The notes beneath the pieces were generated by a model, which searched no databases, was not told the DNA's origin, and saw only the letters and a program-made list of their open reading frames with translations. Made by a program: the position numbers and the translations under genes. Of a stretch of 64,000 nucleotides of DNA, positions 17,349-27,079 are shown one piece after another; within the stretch, counting starts at the first letter, position 1, and each line of letters starts with the position of its first letter. The DNA is from Membranihabitans marinus. Its GTDB lineage: Bacteria; Bacteroidota; Bacteroidia; Chitinophagales; Saprospiraceae. The stretch spans positions 186,001-250,000 of the forward strand of contig NZ_JAHVHU010000007.1 in assembly GCF_019802045.1 (NCBI RefSeq). Direction: 5' to 3'.

Positions 17349-18620
17349 ATGCGAAAAATTGCAATTTATATATGGATGTCATTGATATCAGTTTCGCTCT
17401 ACAGCCAAGAGGTAAACTACGATGAAAATAAAGTCCCTGACTTTCAACTACCCGAGTTGTTAACGACATTCCACGGAAAGTCCATCAATGATGCATCGGC
17501 CTGGGAATCTGTGCGAAGACCAGAGATTCTGAATGTATTTCGAGAACAAATGTATGGCACGAACCCTGTACATCAGGTTGAAGTTGACTTTAAATTGGTT
17601 AAAAACAAGGAGAAGGTGTTGGATGGAGTGGCTGACCTGAAGGAAATCGACCTTATTTTCTCCAACGATCAGGGAAAACACACAGCGCGTCTGCTTTTAT
17701 TTTTACCTGCTCACGTAGAAGGACCCGTCCCGGTGTTCCTCGGCATGAACTTTTACGGGAACCACACCATTCATCCTTCAGCATCGATTTCATTACATCA
17801 AAGCTGGGCAAGAGACAATCCACTTTTCTTAATTTCTGACCAAAAAGTGGACGACCGATCAAGAGGGGTCCGGTCTTCCCGCTGGCCTGTGGAATACATC
17901 TTATCCCATGGTTATGGACTGGGTGTGATATATTACGGGGACATCGACCCCGATTATGATGATGAATTTCAAAATGGTTTGCACCCCTTATTCTATAAAA
18001 AAGGACAAACCAAACCCACCGAAAAAGAATGGGGAAGTATCGGAATCTGGGCATGGAGCCTTTCCCGCGCCCTGGATTACCTCGAAACCGATGCAAAAGT
18101 CGACCATGACAAAGTGATTGTTTTCGGGCATTCCCGGCTGGGAAAAACATCCTTGTGGGCTGGGGCCCAGGATCAGCGGTTTGCTGGAATCATTTCCAAT
18201 AATTCGGGATGTGGGGGCGCCGCACTTTCCAAAAGAAAAGTAGGGGAGACCGTCAAAATTATAAATAACGCCTTCCCCCATTGGTTCAATGATTACTTTA
18301 CCCGCTTTAATAACAATGAAGAGGAACTTCCATTTGACCAACATATGCTGATCAGCCTGATGGCACCCCGCCCCGTGTACATCGCCAGTGCCAAAGATGA
18401 TGAATGGGCTGATCCACGTGGTGAATACTTGTCCGGATACTACGCTGCACCGGCCTATAAATTATACAATATGCAAACACCATCGACCATAAAGTCTCCT
18501 GCCATAAATCAACCTCGCATGACGGAGAGTGTTTCTTATCATATCCGGTCGGGCCGGCACGATGTCACCCGGTATGATTGGGCACAATACATCCGTTGGG
18601 CAGATAAGTATATAAAATAA
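17349..18620 (+). CDS. CE15-type glucuronoyl esterase-like hydrolase
   Basis: A 423-residue exported alpha/beta hydrolase. The start at 17349 gives a signal peptide (MRKIAIYIWMSLISVSLYSQ); the frame is open upstream from 17262 but lacks such features there. The nucleophile serine lies in GHSRLGKTSLWAGAQDQRF, followed by SNNSGCGGAALSKRKVGE, and the catalytic histidine in SGRHDVTRYDWAQY. This matches bacterial CE15 enzymes, which cleave esters between lignin and glucuronic acid on xylan. The location is periplasm or surface. There is no T9SS tail. It stands alone, convergent with a TonB receptor. Substrate identity is an inference from the family. Confidence 0.85.
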   Translation: MRKIAIYIWMSLISVSLYSQEVNYDENKVPDFQLPELLTTFHGKSINDASAWESVRRPEILNVFREQMYGTNPVHQVEVDFKLVKNKEKVLDGVADLKEIDLIFSNDQGKHTARLLLFLPAHVEGPVPVFLGMNFYGNHTIHPSASISLHQSWARDNPLFLISDQKVDDRSRGVRSSRWPVEYILSHGYGLGVIYYGDIDPDYDDEFQNGLHPLFYKKGQTKPTEKEWGSIGIWAWSLSRALDYLETDAKVDHDKVIVFGHSRLGKTSLWAGAQDQRFAGIISNNSGCGGAALSKRKVGETVKIINNAFPHWFNDYFTRFNNNEEELPFDQHMLISLMAPRPVYIASAKDDEWADPRGEYLSGYYAAPAYKLYNMQTPSTIKSPAINQPRMTESVSYHIRSGRHDVTRYDWAQYIRWADKYIK

Positions 18621-18690
18621 AGCTTGATTCCCCCCGGGATCTTATGCGGCATTATCAAGGCATTGGATAAGAATGGCGTGCCCGGCGTGA

Positions 18691-20517
18691 TCAATGCACC
18701 AGCTTCATGCTTGCGCCTCCGTTGAACCAACGACCCGGCATAGGGACTCCATTGGTTTCGGTGTACTTTTCATTCAGCAAATTATTGAACTGAAGCCATA
18801 CTTTTCCTTTTTTCCATCGATAGCTTACCGATGCATCCATCAAAAAGTAATTGGCCAGATTTACCCGGTCGAGGTATCGTCCGCTTAGACTGTAGTTTAT
18901 TTTATCACTAATATGGCCTTCGAGCTGGATCATGGCTTGATGCTTCAGATTATCGAGCGCATACCGAGAAAATGCAGCCTGGTCGGTGTTGATCAAGTCT
19001 GCCTGGACATAGGTATAAAACAACTTCAAATGTGAAAATTGAAGCGGATTTGCTCCAAAGCGATAATGACTATCCCATTCCAACCCGTTGACCTGCGCAT
19101 GATAAAAGTTTCGTGGTTTCCACGGATCATTCACATCTTCTTTTACCCAGTCAATTAGATTTCGACTATCTCGCATATACCAAGCCAGGTTCAGATACCA
19201 ACGATCACCAAAATATTTGGCTCCGATTTCATACGTCATAGCCTCTTCCGGTTCCAGTTGTTCATTCCCTATGTTAGTCGGACCGACATAATAGAGATCC
19301 GTGTAGGTCGGCACACGATAAGTCTGCCCCACATTCGCGTAAATATTCCAGCGGTTATTGACTGCATACCCCACATCCATTCCCGGATAAAAGAAGGTTC
19401 CAAATTCTGAAAAGTAATTCACACTGAACCCCGGTGTGATGGAAAGTTTGCGAGACTCCCATCTGTGCTCGAGAAACAGGGCTGCTTCCTGCCGATGATG
19501 ATCCCCCAGGTTGTTACTTTCTATCCCCAGGGATCGAACTTCTACACCCAGTCCTGTCAGACCAAAATCGGTTTGATACCCCGATTGTACTTCCATGCCC
19601 AGCGTATTGGTGACGTGCAAGTTCAGGTATTCTTCCGGTTTGCCGCGGACCAAAAGATACTTGTCCTGATTTCTCCGCCAGTAGACGGAAGGTTTGACGT
19701 GCCACTTATTACCAACTTTTGCGTATTGGATGTTCGCTGTACTGGTTTGTATTTCTTCATATTGATCTACATGAGCGGGGCTGGCATAAAATCCATTTGC
19801 GCCAAATTTGCGATCTGCGTGGCCGGCAAGTACCGACCATTTTCCAAGATCCGATTTCCATTCATTCTGATAAAACAGCTCTGTGGTTTTAAAGTCGGTG
19901 TTGTGCCGGTACCCATCGCTTCGCATATGAGATGCATTGAAGAGCTGCCGAAAATCACCCGAACCCACCGTCGTTGCCGCGCTACCCTGTACTGTTCCGT
20001 AGGATCCTCCTTCCAATCGAAAAGTAGACTGGGGGGTCTTCGGAACCCGGGTAATAATATTAATCGCCCCAGCAAGGGCATTCTGACCATACCGCCGAGA
20101 TCCCGGTCCTTTAAGCACCTCGATTCGTTCGATGGATTCCAGGGGTACAGGTATATTTAGTGAATGATGCCCGGTTTGTGGGTCATTGATCTTAACACCA
20201 TTGATCATAACCAGAACTTGTTCAAAGGTCGATCCGCGCAAACTAAGATCCGCCTGGCTGCCCTTGATTCCCCGGTTGCGAACATCAACACCCGGCAAAT
20301 AGGAAAGCACTTCATTCAGACTTTGCACGGGAAGCCGGTCTATATCCTGACGGGTTAAAAAATGTATGGTCCGATTGGACTGGGAGAATGGGAGTTGAAT
20401 TCGCTGATCCCCGATAGTCACATCCGGTATACGCACGATGGTATCAGATTGACCATTTAGTGAAGGCAAAAATAAAAGTCCACATAACAATGCACAAAAA
20501 TATAACTTACTATTCAT
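18691..20517 (-). CDS. TonB-dependent receptor (BtuB/ferric-siderophore type)
   Basis: A 608-residue outer-membrane receptor with signal peptide (MNSKLYFCALLCGLLFLPSLNGQ). A short N-terminal segment leads into the plug domain (about 45-155: QSLNEVLSYLPGVDVRNRG, VLVMINGVKINDPQTG, IERIEVLKGPGSRRYGQNALAGAIN). The 22-strand barrel ends in the typical C-terminal pattern with a late FNNLLNEKYTETNGVPMPGR. No CarboxypepD_reg domain precedes the plug, unlike the pair at 3845-11096. Size and motifs fit vitamin B12 or siderophore uptake. I see no cobalamin riboswitch upstream and no neighbouring ABC uptake genes, so the substrate is open. Confidence 0.92.
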   Translation of the reverse strand: MNSKLYFCALLCGLLFLPSLNGQSDTIVRIPDVTIGDQRIQLPFSQSNRTIHFLTRQDIDRLPVQSLNEVLSYLPGVDVRNRGIKGSQADLSLRGSTFEQVLVMINGVKINDPQTGHHSLNIPVPLESIERIEVLKGPGSRRYGQNALAGAINIITRVPKTPQSTFRLEGGSYGTVQGSAATTVGSGDFRQLFNASHMRSDGYRHNTDFKTTELFYQNEWKSDLGKWSVLAGHADRKFGANGFYASPAHVDQYEEIQTSTANIQYAKVGNKWHVKPSVYWRRNQDKYLLVRGKPEEYLNLHVTNTLGMEVQSGYQTDFGLTGLGVEVRSLGIESNNLGDHHRQEAALFLEHRWESRKLSITPGFSVNYFSEFGTFFYPGMDVGYAVNNRWNIYANVGQTYRVPTYTDLYYVGPTNIGNEQLEPEEAMTYEIGAKYFGDRWYLNLAWYMRDSRNLIDWVKEDVNDPWKPRNFYHAQVNGLEWDSHYRFGANPLQFSHLKLFYTYVQADLINTDQAAFSRYALDNLKHQAMIQLEGHISDKINYSLSGRYLDRVNLANYFLMDASVSYRWKKGKVWLQFNNLLNEKYTETNGVPMPGRWFNGGASMKLVH

Positions 20518-20655
20518 GAAGAGCGGTTAACAGTTAATGATTACCCGTAGGTCAATTCGAAGATTTATGGCAAGCTAATACAGCGATTATATTATTTGAA
20601 CGTTCTATAAACCTACGCAAAGATCAAAAATTTCAGTAACTTGAATTAAAAAATC

Positions 20656-21792
20656 ATGATAGATTTTTCTGAAGAACAAAGGATGATCCGAAAAGTAGCC
20701 CGGGAATTTGCTGAAAAAGAGTTGCTCCCCGGGGTCATAGAACGAGACAAACACGCCCGCTATCCCAAAACAGAAATTAACAAAATGCACGACATGGGCT
20801 TCATGGGTATGACGGTCGACCCCGCTTATGGAGGCGGTGGTATGGATACCTTGTCCTATGTAATTGCTATGGAAGAAATATCTAAAGTAGATGCTTCCTG
20901 TGCCGTGGCCATGTCCGTAAACAACTCGCTTGTTTGTTGGGGACTTCAGAAATATGGCACGGACGAACAAAAAGAAAAATTCCTCCGGCCCCTGGCTTCC
21001 GGAAAAAAGCTAGGAGCATTTTGCCTTTCCGAACCGGAAGCCGGATCTGATGCCAGTCATCAACACACTATTGCCGAGGAGAAGGAGGATCACTACCTTT
21101 TGTCTGGGACCAAAAACTGGATCACCAACGGAAAGAATGCAGACATATATTTGATTATGGCTCAGACCCACCCGGAAAAAGGCTCCCATGGCATTAATGT
21201 TTTTATAGTAGAAGCAGACACCGACGGGTTGACGACGGGAGAAAAAGAAGACAAAATGGGAATTCGCGCCAGTGACACCTGCTCTGTCATGCTCGACCAG
21301 GTTGTCGTTCCCAAAGAAAACAGGATAGGCGAAGATGGTTTCGGGTTCGCCTTTGCAATGAAAACACTGGAAGGCGGGCGCATCGGGATCGCTGCACAAG
21401 CCCTGGGAATCGCATCGGGTGCCTATGAACGGGCTCTGAAGTATGCACAGGAAAGGGAAGCCTTTGGGGTTCCAATTTACAAGCACCAGGATGTATCCTT
21501 TAAACTAGCTGATATGGCTACAGAACTAGAGGCATCAAGACTTCTGGTTTATCATGCAGCGATGGATAAAGATGCCGGAAGGTCTTATACAGTTAGCGGG
21601 TCCATGGCCAAACTCTATGCTGCTGAAGCAGCCATGAAAATCACCACGGAAGCTGTGCAGATTCACGGTGGATATGGGTATGTCCGGGAATACCATGTCG
21701 AGCGTATGATGCGCGATGCCAAAATCACCCAGATCTATGAGGGCACCTCCGAAATACAAAAAATTGTAATTTCAAGGTCTATTTTAAAGTAA
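20656..21792 (+). CDS. Acyl-CoA dehydrogenase (short-chain/butyryl type)
   Basis: A 378-residue FAD enzyme that introduces the alpha-beta double bond in acyl-CoA during fatty or amino acid breakdown. The FAD/substrate motif CLSEPEAGSDASHQ, the LSGTKNWITNG segment and the catalytic glutamate in QIYEGTSEIQKIVISR are all present. Length is typical of butyryl- or isovaleryl-CoA dehydrogenases; the chain preference cannot be fixed by eye. It acts in the cytoplasm with ETF as electron acceptor. A 41-base gap separates it from the small barrel gene that follows; no other beta-oxidation gene is adjacent. Confidence 0.95.
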   Translation: MIDFSEEQRMIRKVAREFAEKELLPGVIERDKHARYPKTEINKMHDMGFMGMTVDPAYGGGGMDTLSYVIAMEEISKVDASCAVAMSVNNSLVCWGLQKYGTDEQKEKFLRPLASGKKLGAFCLSEPEAGSDASHQHTIAEEKEDHYLLSGTKNWITNGKNADIYLIMAQTHPEKGSHGINVFIVEADTDGLTTGEKEDKMGIRASDTCSVMLDQVVVPKENRIGEDGFGFAFAMKTLEGGRIGIAAQALGIASGAYERALKYAQEREAFGVPIYKHQDVSFKLADMATELEASRLLVYHAAMDKDAGRSYTVSGSMAKLYAAEAAMKITTEAVQIHGGYGYVREYHVERMMRDAKITQIYEGTSEIQKIVISRSILK

Positions 21793-21833
21793 ACCCACTT
21801 TAATAACAATCTACTACTAAAGCTATTGATAAC

Positions 21834-22367
21834 ATGAATCACATTCCACTGACCTTTGCTCTTATATTGATTTTCGCCACGGCTGGCATGACCCAGAAGG
21901 CACTCTTTAAGGTCAACCTCTATACCTTTATAAAATACAGCGATCCCGAAGTCTATATGGAAATCAATCTCAATGATAAATCCAGCATCGATGCGGCACT
22001 CCGGCTTGGTTTCAACAACTCTCCGTTCAGCAACCAGATTCACGCCAATGTGGACATTCGCGCAGGCTACCGCTACTATCCGTTGCATGAGATTTTCCAG
22101 ACACCGATAGGTTTCTTTCTTCGACCCGTCCTGGGATTTACATCGCTGTATGGCGGTGGACTCAATCCTGGAGGCGGCGGCATCAACCAAGTCGGGAACC
22201 GCCGAAGCAGTTTCCAGTTTGGGGGTACCGGTGGCTTTCAATACGTCTTCAATAAAAAGTTTGCCATTGATCTTTTTTACGGTCAAGCCTATCACCTCAG
22301 CCTGAATGACAACTTCGGTTCTGGCTTCCAGCCAGTGTATAATATTGGCGTAGGGTATGGGTTTTAG
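21834..22367 (+). CDS. Small outer-membrane beta-barrel protein
   Basis: A 177-residue protein with a signal peptide (about 1-20, ending GMTQ) and alternating hydrophobic stretches typical of an 8-strand barrel. It carries glycine-rich turns (GGGLNPGGGGINQVG) and ends in an aromatic terminal strand (NIGVGYGF). It resembles porin-family or OmpW/OprF-like small barrels, but I do not recognise a specific family. It is probably in the outer membrane and possibly co-transcribed with the acyl-CoA dehydrogenase, although a functional link is not evident. Confidence 0.65.
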   Translation: MNHIPLTFALILIFATAGMTQKALFKVNLYTFIKYSDPEVYMEINLNDKSSIDAALRLGFNNSPFSNQIHANVDIRAGYRYYPLHEIFQTPIGFFLRPVLGFTSLYGGGLNPGGGGINQVGNRRSSFQFGGTGGFQYVFNKKFAIDLFYGQAYHLSLNDNFGSGFQPVYNIGVGYGF

Positions 22368-22611
22368 CAATTATGAATGGTTAGTTATTAATGGGTCGTT
22401 GGTCATTGGTACGCCTAGCTGCTGCACAACGGTAGGTAAACTTTGTCGTTGGCTGTTGGATGTGCGGGACAACCAGGAATAAATAGGTTTTTCAGACATA
22501 AAAGCGCGTAGGATCAGCAGAAAAAGGGCGCCAAATAATCCATGGAAAGTATATCAACCACTGAAATTAATCATTGAGTCCACTCCAGATAATACTTAGA
22601 GCAATGTTTTG

Positions 22612-22645
22612 CTCCGTCCCCAACGAGTTGGGGATTAGCCCGGAG
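22612..22645. other. Two-tier hairpin in intergenic region
   Basis: Inner stem CCCCAA/TTGGGG (22618-22623 with 22628-22633, loop CGAG) and outer arms CTCCG/CGGAG (22612-22616 with 22641-22645). It lies between the convergent small barrel gene and the T9SS sugar dehydrogenase, so it may end either transcript, though no T-run follows. The rest of 22368-22695 (328 bases) shows no gene. Confidence 0.45.
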
Positions 22646-22695
22646 TGATAAATATTCCGCCAAATTGGCTTTTAACGTTATTAAACAATTAATGA

Positions 22696-24348
22696 TCAGT
22701 TCTTCAAGATCTTCGTCACATAGGTTTTCTGGCCCACTAAAAACTTCAGAAAATACATACCGGTGGGGATATTGCGAAGAGATACAGAACCAGGTAGAGA
22801 AGATTTCATCTTCCGGATTAACTGACCTGTACTGTTTCGGATCTCAATGATAGCGTTGGTCAGAGACTCCTCTGTTTCTATAGTCAGATGATCCGAAGCG
22901 GGATTGGGATATACTTTTATATTGTAAAAATCTACCGCTTCAGTAGCCGTCAGCATAACACTCAGAATCTCAGAACCGGCCTGACAACCATCTTGGTCGA
23001 CCACGGTAACATAGTAGTTCCCATTCTGATGGCTGAAAAAAATCGGACTTTCTGTGGTATCAATGGCCTTAAAAAGCGCTTTATCGTCCGAGTCAGCATG
23101 ATAATGCCAGATGTATTTTTCATAGGTGGAGTCCGCCTGGAGCGCTATTGAATCCCCATCGGTTGATTGTTGGGTGAATTCCGGTGTGCTGATTTCACAG
23201 TTCAAAAAAATTTTATAGATCTGGCCACTGAGTGAAATAGCAAAAAGATTACCTTCCTTATCTTGAGCAAAAGAAGCAATACTGTTTTTCTTATCAATGG
23301 TCTCCAGAGACTTCACCACTGCACTTTCAGAATCCTTCAATACGGCCATATATACATTCCCGGACACGTAATCGGCAAAAAAGTACCGGTTCTCCATCCC
23401 ATCCACCGGACCTCGATACCGGTAGCCGCCGGTAATGGACCGATCCCCTGTCGTATGCTTTCGCGTAATAACTGGATCTACATAAGAACCGTCACAATCG
23501 TCATCGGTATTGTATCGCTGATCACCTTCATAGCATCGCCATCCATAGTTCAACCCACCTTCTGCATCAGCGGCTTCATAACTGATTTCTTCGACCGCAT
23601 TTTGTCCGACATCACCCACCCACATATCACCGTTTTCACGGTCAAAACTAAACCTCCAGGGATTTCGCCAACCCCAGGACCAAATTTCCGGTTGGGCATT
23701 ATCGACATTTTTGAATGGATTATTTTCCGGAATGGCATAAGGATTGCCCTTGTCCACATCGATCCGCAGCATTTTACCCAACAGGGAAGTGAGGTTTTGT
23801 GCACGGTTCTCCGGGTCACCAGCTGATCCGCCATCCCCCATTCCGATATACAGATAACCATCCGGCCCAAAACGGATGCACCCCCCGTTGTGGTTCCCAT
23901 AAGGTTGATCTACCGTGAGAAGAACTTTTCGAGTCTTTGGGTCAATCTCATCAGACTCAGGGAAAAACTCATACCGGACCACCGCCGTGCTGTTGTTTTC
24001 ATCGGTGTGGTTCAGATAAATATAAGGAGTATCCGGATAAGCCGGATGCAATGCTATGCCAAGCAGTCCTCGTTCACCACCAGCATTGGCAATGTGGTCT
24101 TTAATATCGAGAATCATATTTAGTTGATTCCCTTCTTCATCAATGGTCTTGACCTTTCCCGCCTTTTCGATCAGAATAAAGTCGTCATTCACCCAAGGTG
24201 CCATATCGATAGGTTGATTGTGCGATTCACCCCAGGGTGTGAGTTCGATATTCGTCTGAGACCCTGCCGGACTGCACCCAAATAAGACAAAAGAAAATGC
24301 AATTAAAATTTCATGGAATAAATAGAAAGGATTGGAATTCATGGTCAA
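22696..24348 (-). CDS. Secreted GSDH-type sugar dehydrogenase with T9SS type A tail
   Basis: A 550-residue exported protein. After a hydrophobic leader (ending near FGCSPAGSQ) comes a glucose/sorbosone dehydrogenase beta-propeller (about 35-370). Family landmarks are GERGLLGIALHPAY, HNGGCIRFGPDGYLYIGMGDGG and WSWGWRNPWRFSFD, the region that holds PQQ and calcium in studied members. A C-terminal linker is followed by a type IX sorting domain (about 475-550: KVYPNPASDHLTIE...GMYFLKF...YVTKILKN). It is therefore predicted to be exported by the Por/T9SS machinery and cell-surface bound or released. Substrate is probably an aldose. ATGs at 24348 and 24342 are both possible starts. The leader cysteine could also suggest lipidation, but the sorting tail argues otherwise. 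Confidence 0.9.
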   Translation of the reverse strand: MTMNSNPFYLFHEILIAFSFVLFGCSPAGSQTNIELTPWGESHNQPIDMAPWVNDDFILIEKAGKVKTIDEEGNQLNMILDIKDHIANAGGERGLLGIALHPAYPDTPYIYLNHTDENNSTAVVRYEFFPESDEIDPKTRKVLLTVDQPYGNHNGGCIRFGPDGYLYIGMGDGGSAGDPENRAQNLTSLLGKMLRIDVDKGNPYAIPENNPFKNVDNAQPEIWSWGWRNPWRFSFDRENGDMWVGDVGQNAVEEISYEAADAEGGLNYGWRCYEGDQRYNTDDDCDGSYVDPVITRKHTTGDRSITGGYRYRGPVDGMENRYFFADYVSGNVYMAVLKDSESAVVKSLETIDKKNSIASFAQDKEGNLFAISLSGQIYKIFLNCEISTPEFTQQSTDGDSIALQADSTYEKYIWHYHADSDDKALFKAIDTTESPIFFSHQNGNYYVTVVDQDGCQAGSEILSVMLTATEAVDFYNIKVYPNPASDHLTIETEESLTNAIIEIRNSTGQLIRKMKSSLPGSVSLRNIPTGMYFLKFLVGQKTYVTKILKN

Positions 24349-24400
24349 GATGGTTTATTTGTTGGCTATTATTACGACCGCCGGGATAAAAAGTGCCATA

Positions 24401-24435
24401 ACATAAAAGTGTAACGGCAAATGCACCTTTTATGT
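24401..24435. promoter_or_regulatory. Imperfect inverted repeat in a divergent promoter region
   Basis: Arms ACATAAAAGTG (24401-24411) and CACCTTTTATGT (24424-24435) match except for one bulged base, with a 12-base spacer. It lies 53 bases upstream of the T9SS dehydrogenase start and 142 bases upstream of menB, so it could be an operator or a transcript hairpin. Function unknown. Confidence 0.35.
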
Positions 24436-24576
24436 TGAACAACGCTGTGTTAAACCCTTGATTTTGTTAATGTTTGGTAGAAATAAGACTATAGGTATGG
24501 TATAATATACTACTACATCTACTTTTTGATAATTTGCTAAATCCCTATCTTTACCCCATCATAAAAAAGAACACCT

Positions 24577-25416
24577 ATGAACACACCCAAATGGATTACC
24601 GCCAAAGAATACACCGACATTACCTATAAAAAATGCGATGGTGTCGCGCGGATCGCATTTAATCGTCCGGAAGTACGCAATGCGTTCCGCCCCAAAACAA
24701 CCTCCGAATTACTTGACGCCTTTCACGACGCGCAGGAAGACACTTCCATCGGGGTGGTTTTGCTATCGGCTGAAGGACCGTCCCCGAAAGATGGGGTTTA
24801 CAGCTTTTGCAGCGGCGGGGATCAACGCGCAAGAGGGCAGCAGGGATATGTGGGGGAAGATGGTTACCACCGGTTGAACATCCTGGAGGTGCAGCGACTC
24901 ATCCGTTTTATGCCCAAAGCAGTGATCGCTGTGGTGCCCGGGTGGGCCGTGGGCGGAGGCCACAGTCTTCATGTGGTCTGTGATATGACCCTGGCGAGTA
25001 AGGAACACGCTATATTCAAACAAACCGATGCCGATGTCACCAGTTTCGACGGCGGATATGGAAGCGCCTATCTGGCCAAAATGGTGGGGCAGAAGAAAGC
25101 GCGGGAGATTTTCTTTCTAGGCAGGAATTATTCGGCTCAGGAGGCTTTTGATATGGGTATGGTGAACGCCGTCGTGCCTCACGATGACCTGGAGGATACT
25201 GCTTATGCATGGGCACAGGAAATTCTGGCGAAATCTCCGACAAGTATAAAAATGCTCAAATTTGCCATGAACCTGACCGATGATGGGATGGTCGGACAAC
25301 AGGTTTTTGCCGGTGAAGCAACGCGCCTGGCCTATATGACCGATGAAGCAAAGGAAGGAAGGGATGCTTTTTTGGAAAAACGGAAACCGGATTTTGAAAA
25401 AAAGTGGTTGCCTTAG
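24577..25416 (+). CDS. menB: 1,4-dihydroxy-2-naphthoyl-CoA synthase
   Basis: A 279-residue crotonase-fold enzyme of menaquinone biosynthesis that closes the second ring of o-succinylbenzoyl-CoA. MenB-specific landmarks are FCSGGDQRARGQQGYVG, the oxyanion-hole segment VVPGWAVGGGHSLHVVCDMTLAS, and DADVTSFDGGYGSAYLAK, together with the C-terminal RLAYMTDEAKEGRDAFLEKR. Length agrees with the family. It acts in the cytoplasm. The other men genes are not adjacent, so the pathway is scattered. Confidence 0.96.
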   Translation: MNTPKWITAKEYTDITYKKCDGVARIAFNRPEVRNAFRPKTTSELLDAFHDAQEDTSIGVVLLSAEGPSPKDGVYSFCSGGDQRARGQQGYVGEDGYHRLNILEVQRLIRFMPKAVIAVVPGWAVGGGHSLHVVCDMTLASKEHAIFKQTDADVTSFDGGYGSAYLAKMVGQKKAREIFFLGRNYSAQEAFDMGMVNAVVPHDDLEDTAYAWAQEILAKSPTSIKMLKFAMNLTDDGMVGQQVFAGEATRLAYMTDEAKEGRDAFLEKRKPDFEKKWLP

Positions 25417-25542
25417 ATTTAGATTCATAAGCCGGGTTGGGAGGACGGTGCGCTGGGATTGTGAAGCTAAATCATCCCGGAACCATAAAACCCGGGCTTT
25501 GCAATCCCACGGTCGCTACGCTTCCTCAAAGCTTGCAAACCC

Positions 25543-27027
25543 CTACACAGAGATTCCAAACACCGGTATTCCCCATAGATACATTCCAATAATTACCAGA
25601 ATCACGGCGATAACATCGATGACAATGCCTGCCTTGGCCATATCGATGATACGCAAAGGACTGCTGCCAAAAATAATTGCATTGGGTGGCGTGGCTATCG
25701 GCAGCATGAAAGCCAGCGAAGCAGCCAATGTAATAGGAATCATAAGCAATAGCGGTGGAATTCCCGATGTTTCAGAGATACCCGCTACGATGGGCAGAAC
25801 CATTTCTGTCGTAGCGGTATTGGAGGTAAACTCCGTCAGGAATGACATTCCCGCTGTAAGAACTGCCATCAGTTCTACCGGGCTCCAGTTGCTGTTCTCC
25901 ATTACCTGCTGACCGAGCCACAAACCCAATCCGGTTTCCTTCACGGCCAGCGCCAGTGCAAATCCTCCCCCAAACAACAATACAATATCCCACGGTAATT
26001 TGACCGCTGTCTTCCAATCCATCAGGCCTGAATTTTCCCGGGAAGGAATCAAAAATAGAAGCACTGCCATAGCAATGGCAACTGAACCATCATTGAAATA
26101 CCCCGGGTTGTCAAACAACTGCGACCAGCCTGGCACCGAAAAACCACCAATCACAATCGGGGTCCGGAACACCCACAGCAAAGCCATCAGAGTAAACAGC
26201 CCACCGACCCACTTTTCTTCCCGGGACATCGAACCCAGTGCCGTGTATTTTTCCTGCAACAATGTTTTAGAAATACGATCCATGTTCTTTTTAGGAACAT
26301 ACATCAGGTAAAGAACGATCAACGCCACCCCCAGAATAATCAGACTCAAAGGCAATGCAAAAATAAACCAGGAAGAAAAACTGATTTCCGGGGCCTCGGG
26401 AAAAGATATAGCATATATCCGGGCGAACGACAGATTGGGCGGGGTCCCGATCAAAGTCGCTGTACCTCCGATGGAGCATGCATAAGCCAAACCTAAAAAT
26501 ACCGCAATGCTAAATCGCCGGATGATCTTATTCGGGTAAAAGTCTTCGAGATTTTTCATAATCGACAGGCTGATCGGCACCATCAGCATAGCAGTGGCAG
26601 TGTTGCTCATCCACATCGACAAAAAATATCCGGCAAACATGAATCCAAATAAAATATGTATCGGTCTTTGCCCCACCTTCAAAAGAATAAATAAAGCGAT
26701 TCTCCGATGTAAATCCCACTTTTCCATGGCCAGTGCCATGATAAAACCACCGATGTACAAAAAGATAACGTAATTGACATAGGCGCCCGCCGCTTCACCA
26801 CTATCCATCACTCCAAACAAAGGGAATAAAAATACAGGTAGTAAAGAGGTGACCCCAATCGGTATGGCCTCCGTAACCCACCAAAAAGCCATTAGAATAG
26901 CTACACCAGCCGTGTACGTCAAAACGGGACGTTCCGGATCCAATTCCACTAAAGACACAAAACACACAAACAATACGATCCCAGCTAAAACCAAAAACTG
27001 CCTGCGCTGTATAAATTTCTGCTTCAA
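25543..27027 (-). CDS. DASS-family (SLC13) anion:sodium symporter
   Basis: A 494-residue inner-membrane transporter with about 11 hydrophobic segments. The two repeats each carry the diagnostic sodium-binding SNT motif: SNTATAMLMVPI in the first half and SNTATTEMVLPI in the second. WWVTEAIPIGVTSLLPV and GTATLIGTPPNL are also typical. Family members import dicarboxylates, citrate or sulfate with sodium; dicarboxylates are the likeliest guess here. It precedes a cytochrome-fused dehydrogenase on the same strand, but the gap and unrelated role give no firm operon. Confidence 0.9.
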   Translation of the reverse strand: MKQKFIQRRQFLVLAGIVLFVCFVSLVELDPERPVLTYTAGVAILMAFWWVTEAIPIGVTSLLPVFLFPLFGVMDSGEAAGAYVNYVIFLYIGGFIMALAMEKWDLHRRIALFILLKVGQRPIHILFGFMFAGYFLSMWMSNTATAMLMVPISLSIMKNLEDFYPNKIIRRFSIAVFLGLAYACSIGGTATLIGTPPNLSFARIYAISFPEAPEISFSSWFIFALPLSLIILGVALIVLYLMYVPKKNMDRISKTLLQEKYTALGSMSREEKWVGGLFTLMALLWVFRTPIVIGGFSVPGWSQLFDNPGYFNDGSVAIAMAVLLFLIPSRENSGLMDWKTAVKLPWDIVLLFGGGFALALAVKETGLGLWLGQQVMENSNWSPVELMAVLTAGMSFLTEFTSNTATTEMVLPIVAGISETSGIPPLLLMIPITLAASLAFMLPIATPPNAIIFGSSPLRIIDMAKAGIVIDVIAVILVIIGMYLWGIPVFGISV

Positions 27028-27030
27028 TTC

Positions 27031-27052
27031 AAATCACTTATAAATCACTTAT
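27031..27052. repeat. Two tandem 11-mers upstream of the DASS gene
   Basis: AAATCACTTAT is repeated exactly twice, immediately before the DASS transporter start. It could be a regulator-binding site or the result of a small duplication. Confidence 0.6.
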
Positions 27053-27079
27053 AACTGGTTTGCAGTGTACGTCCACGAC

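Noticed and set aside
19465-20160. A 231-codon plus-strand frame opposite the TonB receptor
   Set aside because: It is antisense to a clear receptor gene, with no domain or leader.
20518-20655. Cobalamin riboswitch upstream of the TonB receptor
   Set aside because: I looked for the conserved B12-box and paired core and found neither; the gap is only 138 bases.
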